From assembly GCA_949292185.1 (NCBI GenBank), contig CASEYP010000019.1:1-64000 (forward strand): a stretch of 64,000 bases of DNA, read 5' to 3'. The number at the start of each line of letters is the position of its first letter. Positions within the stretch are counted from its first letter, which is position 1. Shown piece by piece: positions 43,588-49,963 of the stretch. The notes under the pieces were generated by a model. That model was not told the origin of the DNA. It saw nothing but the letters and a program-made list of their open reading frames with translations, and did not search any database. Source of the DNA: an uncultured bacterium. GTDB taxonomy: Bacteria > Cyanobacteriota > Vampirovibrionia > Gastranaerophilales > Gastranaerophilaceae. A program made the translations under genes and the position numbers.

Positions 43588-43654
43588 TTGTCTCAAAATC
43601 CTTGTAATACTTGGTACAACACATTCATCACCCGTTTTGAGACAGAAGTCAAGT
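43588..43654. repeat. 67-bp repeat with inverted ends, copy 2
   Basis: This is the partner of 42277-42343. Its arms lie at 43589-43598 and 43635-43644. A partial echo, TGTCTCAACTTGG, lies just upstream near 43568. Confidence 0.8.
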
Positions 43655-43707
43655 CATTTAATCAAAATACTTTATTAAGAACTTATTAAGAATAAGCACT
43701 CAGAAAA

Positions 43708-43736
43708 TTGACAAAGTGTCTGCTATAGTTTACACT
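43708..43736 (+). promoter_or_regulatory. Promoter of the HI1420-type antitoxin
   Basis: TTGACA (43708-43713), a 17-base spacer and TACACT (43731-43736) fit a sigma-70 promoter, giving a start about 33 bases before the ATG at 43777. Confidence 0.6.
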
Positions 43737-43776
43737 ATATTTTTGAAGCAAAGAGTCTAGTTAAGAATGGTAAACA

Positions 43777-44082
43777 ATGAAAGAATTAAAACATACAATA
43801 GATTTAGAAAATTATATTGTTAATGACTTAAAAACTGATGAAGATATTAAATTATACCTAAATGCGAGTTTAAAAGATTATATTGAAGATGGTGATTTTA
43901 ATTCTTTTTATCGAGCATTAGAAATTGCAATAAAATCAAGAAATTCAATCTCAGGTTTTGCAAAGAAAATTGGCATGTCAAGAACTCATTTATATAGTTT
44001 GTTTAAAAATGAAAAAGAACCTAAATTCTCAACTATTGTAAAAATATTCCATGAATTAGGTTATGAACTTGAAATTGCGTAA
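43777..44082 (+). CDS. HI1420-family addiction-module antitoxin (orphan)
   Basis: The 101-residue protein matches the HI1420-type antidote family: YIVNDLKTDEDIKLYLNAS, then FNSFYRALEIAIKSRNSIS, then the HTH GFAKKIGMSRTHLYSLFKNE. The partner toxin (HI1419/Gp49-like RelE fold) normally sits just upstream, but here only a promoter and the 67-bp repeat are found, so it is an orphan. It might regulate itself or protect against a related toxin elsewhere. Confidence 0.85.
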   Translation: MKELKHTIDLENYIVNDLKTDEDIKLYLNASLKDYIEDGDFNSFYRALEIAIKSRNSISGFAKKIGMSRTHLYSLFKNEKEPKFSTIVKIFHELGYELEIA

Positions 44083-44159
44083 ATATACCAATCTTATTGA
44101 TAATTTGCGGTATCTCAAATTGTAAGCAAAAATAAAATTGCACTTTTTTGCACTCATTT

Positions 44160-44345
44160 GCACTGTCTAAAAATAGGCTTTGTGGGCGGGTTAGACCCTG
44201 AAATGAATTCAGGGTGACAGAATTTTAGTGCAAAAGAGTGCAAGAAATGAGTACTTGAGTGCAGCGGATTTTCGGTAGGGCGATGCGAGGCTAGACGAGC
44301 AAGCCCGTAAGGTGTCGGTCGGACGTTACTCCGCCGACACCCCGA
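44160..44345. other. G+C-rich intergenic segment with two hairpins
   Basis: No gene is supported from 44083 to 44444. CCCTGAA (44196-44202) and TTCAGGG (44208-44214) form one hairpin, in a REP-like context (ACCCTGAAATGAATTCAGGGTGACA). GGTGTCGG (44311-44318) and CCGACACC (44334-44341) form another. The base composition contrasts with the AT-rich surroundings, so foreign or repeat-element origin is likely. Confidence 0.55.
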
Positions 44346-44444
44346 ATAATCCAAGACAAAATGACCGGTACATCTCAATACTAAAAAACAGCCTCAATTA
44401 TAAAGAAACTTATGTTTAAAGATTAAATGCACAAAAAGATGAGA

Positions 44445-45551
44445 TTAATTAAATAATTTAGAACATTTCTCTTGAATATCTGATGCAATATCTTTTGCGA
44501 ATTTTTCCTTGAGTCCTATATTTTTTGCCACTGCTAAAATATCATCTAAAGTAGGATTTTTTCCTTCTCCATTAATTGTTGTTGCATGTTCTCCATTAAA
44601 TGAAAAACTGTAAGTCAAATCGTAAGCGGGGGATAAGCACCATTCTTTTTTTGTATCATCGAAAAGAAAAGAAAAATTCTTTGAATGATCATCTCGATTG
44701 TGAGCAAACACATTAAAACACATCAACCTAAATAACTGTTCAATATTCTGATAATTTCTTGTCAATTCAAGTGTTAATTTCATCAATGTATTGTAATCAA
44801 GATTAGGAAGCCTGTGACTTGTCTCTAACAGCCCGCTAACAGATATCATATGAATTTTTTTACCGTTTTTACGGTCAAACCTTTTTATCCCAAAATATCC
44901 TGAACAAATTTTAGATGGAAAAAGTCTTGTTTCAGTCATATTTATTCCGCAATCTTTTGCACATAAGGAATATTGATATTCTTTTTCTCCTATATTTTTA
45001 GGATCAGATGATGATGGGAACTTAATAATCCAATCCTCATTGTCAATAGACGTTAAAATTTTGGGTCTTGCTCCACCAGATGAACCGCCTAAATTAAAAA
45101 TCTCATCTAAATTTTCTGAATTTTCTGATTCTAGTATCTTTGAACACTCTTGAGCAAGAATATCATAATCAGAAATGCTATTCTCTGATTCAAATCTATG
45201 TGCAGGTTTATAAGTTAAAGCCCCCATACCACTTTCTTGAACAACAGCAAGACGATTGAGATTATCTATTTCAGCAGGATTAATTTTATTTTTCAAAAAT
45301 AATCTGTCAACAAGCAATTTCCCCCAACCATCAGGCAAACTATCGTTAAAAACGCCAAACAATCCGCCAAAAGGTTCGTATTTAGGGAAAAAAACTTTCT
45401 TGACAAGGGGTAGACTAAAGGGCGAAATGCTAAAACCATTATTTAGCCAGTCAGAATCATATTCAAAAGCAACAACCCTTTCGGGAGTTTTTGCAAGAGT
45501 TCCGACTAAAATATCATTATAAAATACTTTTAAATATTTATAGTTGTCCAT
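44445..45551 (-). CDS. hipA: HipA-family Ser/Thr kinase toxin
   Basis: The 368-residue protein has the HipA layout: N-terminal couple_hipA region (VFYNDILVGTLAKTPERV, FPKYEPFGGLFGVFNDSLPD), a central Gly-rich loop (GGSSGGARPKIL) and the kinase core with catalytic NRDDHSKNFSF (Asp287) and metal-binding SPAYDLTYS (Asp311). All key residues are intact, unlike the hipA remnant at 43272. HipA toxins phosphorylate a tRNA synthetase (GltX in E. coli) or related targets. The start overlaps the antitoxin gene by 14 bases. Confidence 0.9.
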   Translation of the reverse strand: MDNYKYLKVFYNDILVGTLAKTPERVVAFEYDSDWLNNGFSISPFSLPLVKKVFFPKYEPFGGLFGVFNDSLPDGWGKLLVDRLFLKNKINPAEIDNLNRLAVVQESGMGALTYKPAHRFESENSISDYDILAQECSKILESENSENLDEIFNLGGSSGGARPKILTSIDNEDWIIKFPSSSDPKNIGEKEYQYSLCAKDCGINMTETRLFPSKICSGYFGIKRFDRKNGKKIHMISVSGLLETSHRLPNLDYNTLMKLTLELTRNYQNIEQLFRLMCFNVFAHNRDDHSKNFSFLFDDTKKEWCLSPAYDLTYSFSFNGEHATTINGEGKNPTLDDILAVAKNIGLKEKFAKDIASDIQEKCSKLFN

Positions 45552-45822
45552 TTATGACCTCATCAATGGAAGTGTAGCTTTTTTGCGTAAATAAATTTTC
45601 CAAATCCCCTTCTAAATTGAGAGCAATCAGAATTTTTATAAAAGAATTCAAAGAAATTTCATACTTTGATTCAAACCTTTTGATAGAACCAAGGCTGACA
45701 CCCGATTTTGAAGCAAGCTGAATTTGTGAAATCTTAAGTTTTTTACGTTGCTGCTTAATTTTTTCAACTAATTCTTTTGCTATTTCATTAGGAGTTTTAG
45801 GGTTAAACAAAAAACTGTTCAT
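45538..45822 (-). CDS. hipB: HipB-like HTH antitoxin
   Basis: The 94-residue protein has an HTH_3 domain (LKISQIQLASKSGVSLGSIK, RFESKYEISLNSFIKILIAL) and a short C-terminal tail. It precedes and overlaps hipA, the standard hipBA order, and would neutralise HipA and repress the operon. Two matching palindromic sites lie directly upstream at 45822-45840 and 45861-45882. Confidence 0.85.
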   Translation of the reverse strand: MNSFLFNPKTPNEIAKELVEKIKQQRKKLKISQIQLASKSGVSLGSIKRFESKYEISLNSFIKILIALNLEGDLENLFTQKSYTSIDEVINGQL

Positions 45823-45882
45823 AGATAATATATTATACTATTTTTATTAAAAAGTCAATATTTAGATAATATATTATCTAAA
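45822..45882. promoter_or_regulatory. Paired palindromic operators upstream of hipB
   Basis: TTTAGATAATATATTATCTAAA at 45861-45882 is a perfect 22-bp palindrome. TAGATAATATATTAT recurs at 45822-45836, adjoining and including the start-codon edge of hipB. Two near-identical sites 42 bases apart are what a cooperative HipB-type repressor would use. Confidence 0.65.
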
Positions 45883-45907
45883 AAGATATACAATCTTCCC
45901 CAAAACA

Positions 45908-45938
45908 AAATACAACAAAATGAAGTTGTGTTGTATTT
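45908..45938. terminator. Inverted repeat in the 45.9-46.3 kb gap
   Basis: AAATACAACA (45908-45917) and TGTTGTATTT (45929-45938) form a 10-bp stem followed by TT. It could be a bidirectional terminator upstream of hipB or part of the hairpin-rich region before the recombinase. Confidence 0.5.
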
Positions 45939-46105
45939 TTAGGGTAAATATATGTTGGTAGGGGTGAATGAATTTTTTGCAGGTGGTAGTTTTTGAACGC
46001 TATTTAAACAATATTTAAACGCTGTTTAAATATTGAGGATGCGGAAAAATCCAAAAATTGACAAATTTTTGAGATTTTTCAAATCCGACCTTAGGTGTGT
46101 GAGTA

Positions 46106-46189
46106 TCAGGTCGTGTGCGGGATAGCACACAACCTGATGCGAAACCGTTCCCCGCAGTTTGCGAGAAAAATGTCAATTTTTCCGCAAAC
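46106..46189. other. Two strong hairpins before the recombinase gene
   Basis: TCAGGTCGTGTGC (46106-46118) pairs with GCACACAACCTGA (46125-46137) over 13 positions with one mismatch, around loop GGGATA. A second hairpin pairs GTTTGCGAGAAAAA (46157-46170) with TTTTTCCGCAAAC (46177-46189) with a single bulge. GCGGAAAAAT near 46037 is a further copy of the second hairpin's arm. No gene is supported between 45823 and 46271. The structures resemble recombination or replication sites. Confidence 0.6.
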
Positions 46190-46271
46190 TCAAGTGTTTA
46201 AATTTTGTGTCATTCGACTTTACTTTTTATATGAAAGAAGCAATCATTGTCGGTGATTAAGCGAGTTTAAA

Positions 46272-46811
46272 ATGAATGTAGTACAACCTATAAAAAAGCT
46301 AGAAGATATTCAAAAGATTAAAAAATATTTGGCAAAAAAGCCAAGAGATGCACTGCTTTTTAGTTTCGGGATAAATACAGGACTTAGAATATCTGATATA
46401 TTATCGCTTGATGTTGGTGATGTTAAGGGTAGGAATTATATTGAAATTAGAGAGAAAAAGACGAATAAGTACAAGAAATTTCCGCTTAATAGGTTTTTGA
46501 AAGAGGAGATCGATGTCTTTGTAGAAGGTTTACCGAGTGAGCAACCGCTTTTTTATACTCAAAAACATTGCAGGCTTGATAGAGCACAGGCATATAGAAT
46601 TTTGAATAAGGCAGCACAAGCCGTCGGGGTGAAGGAAAGAATCGGAACACATACACTGAGAAAGACATTCGGGTATCATCATTATAAAAAATATAATGAT
46701 ATAGTACTCCTGCAAAAAATTTTTAACCACTCCTCGCCATCAGTAACACTTCGCTACATCGGCATCGAACAAGACACAATCGACGAAAGCTACATGAATT
46801 TTTATCTGTAA
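46272..46811 (+). CDS. Catalytic-domain-only tyrosine recombinase
   Basis: The 179-residue protein has only the integrase catalytic domain. Arg39 is in GINTGLRISDILSL, a Lys is in KKTNKYKKFPL, His127 and Arg130 are in GTHTLRKTFGY, His153 is in FNHSSPSVTL, and the nucleophile Tyr162 is in LRYIG. The full set RKHRH-Y is present. It lacks the N-terminal SAM-like core-binding domain of most integrases, as in some short recombinases of mobile elements. It sits at the left edge of the defence genes, downstream of strong hairpins, and may be the mobility gene of the island. Confidence 0.85.
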   Translation: MNVVQPIKKLEDIQKIKKYLAKKPRDALLFSFGINTGLRISDILSLDVGDVKGRNYIEIREKKTNKYKKFPLNRFLKEEIDVFVEGLPSEQPLFYTQKHCRLDRAQAYRILNKAAQAVGVKERIGTHTLRKTFGYHHYKKYNDIVLLQKIFNHSSPSVTLRYIGIEQDTIDESYMNFYL

Positions 46812-46865
46812 ATAAATAATTGACAAATAAATGTGTATTATGAATATTTATAATACAATAAGCTT

Positions 46866-47735
46866 ATGAAAAATATTGTTCCTCAACATATAAATCAAGA
46901 AACATTAAAATCCTATTATTTGTATTTTGACGAAAACGGTAATAAATCTTCGGAGCTTCTTGATATTCTTATGGATTCATTATTAGAATTTGTATTCGGA
47001 ATTAAGTATAAAAATATTCCAACACCTAGAGAACATAAAAAATTTTTTAATGCTTGTGAAAAGTTATACAAAGAGCCTAAAGCAAGAAATAGCAAAAAAG
47101 AAGGTGATCTCGGAGAGATTATATTACATACATTATTAAGAAAGTATGTAGGAACAATTCCTTTTGCTGGTCGTTTTTACTTTGCAGTAGATAAAAATAC
47201 AAGTCCGAAAAGCTTTGACATTGTACATGTTTTACCTGACGAGTTTAAAAATATACTTGTATTAGGTGAAAGTAAAATGTATGCTGATGCGAAAGGTGGT
47301 ATTGATGCATTAGCAGATGATATAAAAAAACATTTCAATGCAGATTATGTAAGAAAACAATTTGTTAAAATATCTGAAGCAGTATCAAGTGATAATTTAA
47401 TAGATCAAGAAACTATAGTCAAACCAATGATAAGAACTATTGAAGACTGGGAATACATGCTCAGAAAAGAAAAAACATTAGAAAATGTGATTGATGCACT
47501 TTGTGTTCCACTCCTGTGTACTTATAATTATGATAAATATAATGAATATACAAGTTTATGTGAACAATTTATAAAAGAATATGAAATTCACATTGGAGAA
47601 TTATATAATTATTTTGATAATAAAAATATTATACGACCAGCTTGTTTAAATATTTTATTAATGCTTTTCCCAGTACCATCTAAAGACATTTTAATTGAAG
47701 AATATTATAAAAGAATTAGTGAGGTTGTAGAGTAA
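46866..47735 (+). CDS. hamA: Hachiman system nuclease HamA (DUF1837)
   Basis: The 289-residue protein matches the DUF1837 HamA type. Nuclease residues of a PD-(D/E)xK fold are visible: Glu84 in EGDLGEIILH, Asp118 in KSFDIVHVLP, and Glu135 and Lys137 in LVLGESKMY. HamA is the effector of Hachiman anti-phage defence and acts with the HamB helicase, which follows after 1 base. The C-terminal half is helical and unannotated. The start is the ATG at 46866 with a weak AAGC upstream. Phage-triggered DNA degradation is known for the family. Confidence 0.85.
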   Translation: MKNIVPQHINQETLKSYYLYFDENGNKSSELLDILMDSLLEFVFGIKYKNIPTPREHKKFFNACEKLYKEPKARNSKKEGDLGEIILHTLLRKYVGTIPFAGRFYFAVDKNTSPKSFDIVHVLPDEFKNILVLGESKMYADAKGGIDALADDIKKHFNADYVRKQFVKISEAVSSDNLIDQETIVKPMIRTIEDWEYMLRKEKTLENVIDALCVPLLCTYNYDKYNEYTSLCEQFIKEYEIHIGELYNYFDNKNIIRPACLNILLMLFPVPSKDILIEEYYKRISEVVE

Positions 47736-47736
47736 T

Positions 47737-49944
47737 ATGTTAGCAGAAGAATACAACAACATTATAAAACAAATTAAAAATAAATCTTTTACTTGGTATG
47801 ATTATTTTTCTTTAGCAAAGGATCTTAATACTATTTTGGAGACAGAAGATTCCTCTGAAAAGCAATTAGCAAGAAATATCATTATTTATATTATAGATAA
47901 TTGGCTCAATATTCCTCAAGAACTACATAAATTATATACTGATATAGTAACTAAGTGTGGTTTTTATCCCTATCTTGAAAAAGAACAAGAAAATTTTTAT
48001 CTTGATAATCTAAGAGGTGAAATTTCAAAAGAATTCCATAAAGCTAATTATATAAAAGGGAACATATATTTTCATTCTGCACAACAAGAGGTTTGTGATT
48101 TATTACTCAACACAGAATCTAATCTTGTAATTAGTGCTCCTACAAGTTTTGGCAAAAGTCTGTTAATAGAAGAATTAGTTGCAAGTAATAAGTATAAAAA
48201 TATTGTTGTAATTCAGCCAACATTAGCATTATTAAATGAAACAAGAAATAATTTAAGGAAATATGAAGATCAATATAAAATTATTGTTAGGGTTGCAGAT
48301 GAACCTGATGAAAAAAAGGGAAATTTATTCTTATTAACAGCGGAAAGAGTTATGGAATATAAAGATATGCCACATATAGACATGTTTATTTTAGATGAAT
48401 TTTATAAAATAAGTCAAAAAAGAGATGATGAAAGATATGAAGTCTTAAATAATGCTTGTAATAAGATGTTAAATATACACAAATCTAGATTCTATTTTCT
48501 TGGCCCCAATATTGATAAAATTTCCCAAGAATTTATTGATAAATATGATGTAATATTTAAAAAGTATGATTATACTTTAGTTGTAAACGAAGAAAGTGAA
48601 ATAAAAAATAATGAAAATTATTACACTGATAAAAATGTAGAAATTAAAGAATTAAGATTGTTTGAAGAGTTAGTAAAGCTAAATGAACAGACTATTATAT
48701 ATTGTTCTTCACCTCAAAAGTCAACTGAAACCGCAATCAATTTTACAAAATATTTAGAAAGTTTAGATTCTAGAAATTTAAATACAGAACGTGATATTCC
48801 ATTAATACAATGGATAACAGAAAATATTTCATATAAATGGGAACTTTGTTCCTGTTTACGCCATAAAATTGGTGTACATAATGGAGTTTTCCCTAAGCAT
48901 ATTAATTCTGCCATTATTGACTATTTCAATGAAGGTAAATTGAAATATTTATTTTGTACTTCAACAATTATAGAAGGTGTTAATACTACAGCAAAAAATG
49001 TTATTCTATATAATAATTGGAGAGGTCCTAGACAAAAGAAGATAGATTATTTTGATTATAAAAATATCAAAGGTCGTTCAGGCAGAATGTTCAAACACTA
49101 TATTGGACGTTTCTATTCATTTTATCAAAAATTAAAAGAAGAATCTGTTGAAGTTGATATTCCTTTTGTTGATCAAGAGAAGCCACTGAGTAAGGAAATA
49201 TTAGCCAATACATCAGAAGAAAACATTAAAGATAAAAGCTCCCAGGAATACCAAGAATTACAATTAATACCAGAAGAAGAACTTGAGCTATTTAAAAAAA
49301 ATGGTCTTAGTATAGATGGCCAAAAAAATATATTAGATTATTTAAAAACAAATATAAAACGAGATTATAATTTAATTAATTGGACATATTATCCAAACTA
49401 TAATCAGTCTTTGTATATATTAGAACTATGTTTTCAGAATCTTATCAAACCAACAGAAACAGGTGGTAACATAACTCCTAAAAAATTAGCAGTATTAATA
49501 AAAAAATGTAATAAAGTTCAAAATCTTTATGCGGTAGTAAAAAATGAAGTTAAGTACTTAAATGAAGACAATAGTAATGATTATAACTACGCATTGACCT
49601 CCGGGTTTCAAATTCAACGACACTGGTTTGATTATAAACTCCCAAAATGGTTTGGATGTTTTAATGAATTACAAAAATATGTATGCAATTTATACGGGCT
49701 TATTCCAGGAGATTATTCATTATTTTTATCTATGCTTGAAAGTGATTATATGTCACCAAGAGCAAGTTTGCTAATGGAATTTGATTTACCCAAAACAGCA
49801 ATTAGAAAAATAGACAATTACATTCCAAATAACATTAAGGATGAAAATTTCATTCCATATATAAGACAAAATAGTCAAGATATAATAAAAAAGACCCTAT
49901 TATCAAATTATGAGTATGAACGTTTGAAAAAAGAGATTCTTTAA
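47737..49944 (+). CDS. hamB: Hachiman system helicase HamB
   Basis: The 735-residue superfamily 2 helicase has Walker A ISAPTSFGKSLL (Lys140), motif Ia VVIQPTLALLNE, motif II DEFYK (220-224, DExx variant), FLGPN as a motif III variant, TIIYCSS, LFCTSTIIEGVNTTA and motif VI KGRSGRMFKHY at about 445-455. This is the HamB pattern (DEFYK, GxNTTA). It senses or translocates on DNA to control HamA. It directly follows hamA and converges with the KAP gene at 49964. Confidence 0.88.
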   Translation: MLAEEYNNIIKQIKNKSFTWYDYFSLAKDLNTILETEDSSEKQLARNIIIYIIDNWLNIPQELHKLYTDIVTKCGFYPYLEKEQENFYLDNLRGEISKEFHKANYIKGNIYFHSAQQEVCDLLLNTESNLVISAPTSFGKSLLIEELVASNKYKNIVVIQPTLALLNETRNNLRKYEDQYKIIVRVADEPDEKKGNLFLLTAERVMEYKDMPHIDMFILDEFYKISQKRDDERYEVLNNACNKMLNIHKSRFYFLGPNIDKISQEFIDKYDVIFKKYDYTLVVNEESEIKNNENYYTDKNVEIKELRLFEELVKLNEQTIIYCSSPQKSTETAINFTKYLESLDSRNLNTERDIPLIQWITENISYKWELCSCLRHKIGVHNGVFPKHINSAIIDYFNEGKLKYLFCTSTIIEGVNTTAKNVILYNNWRGPRQKKIDYFDYKNIKGRSGRMFKHYIGRFYSFYQKLKEESVEVDIPFVDQEKPLSKEILANTSEENIKDKSSQEYQELQLIPEEELELFKKNGLSIDGQKNILDYLKTNIKRDYNLINWTYYPNYNQSLYILELCFQNLIKPTETGGNITPKKLAVLIKKCNKVQNLYAVVKNEVKYLNEDNSNDYNYALTSGFQIQRHWFDYKLPKWFGCFNELQKYVCNLYGLIPGDYSLFLSMLESDYMSPRASLLMEFDLPKTAIRKIDNYIPNNIKDENFIPYIRQNSQDIIKKTLLSNYEYERLKKEIL

Positions 49945-49963
49945 TTTTATGAAAAATTTTGAT

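Noticed and set aside
43259-43624. A 121-codon minus-strand frame
   Set aside because: It is antisense to the hipA remnant, whose plus-strand reading gives recognisable HipA segments.
42277-43654. The 67-bp repeats as integron attC sites
   Set aside because: The length and inverted arms fit, but the GTTRRRY core is not present and the nearby recombinase lacks the features of an integron integrase.
44154-44378. A 74-codon minus-strand frame in G+C-rich DNA
   Set aside because: It covers the REP-like hairpins and has no ribosome-binding site or recognisable protein features.
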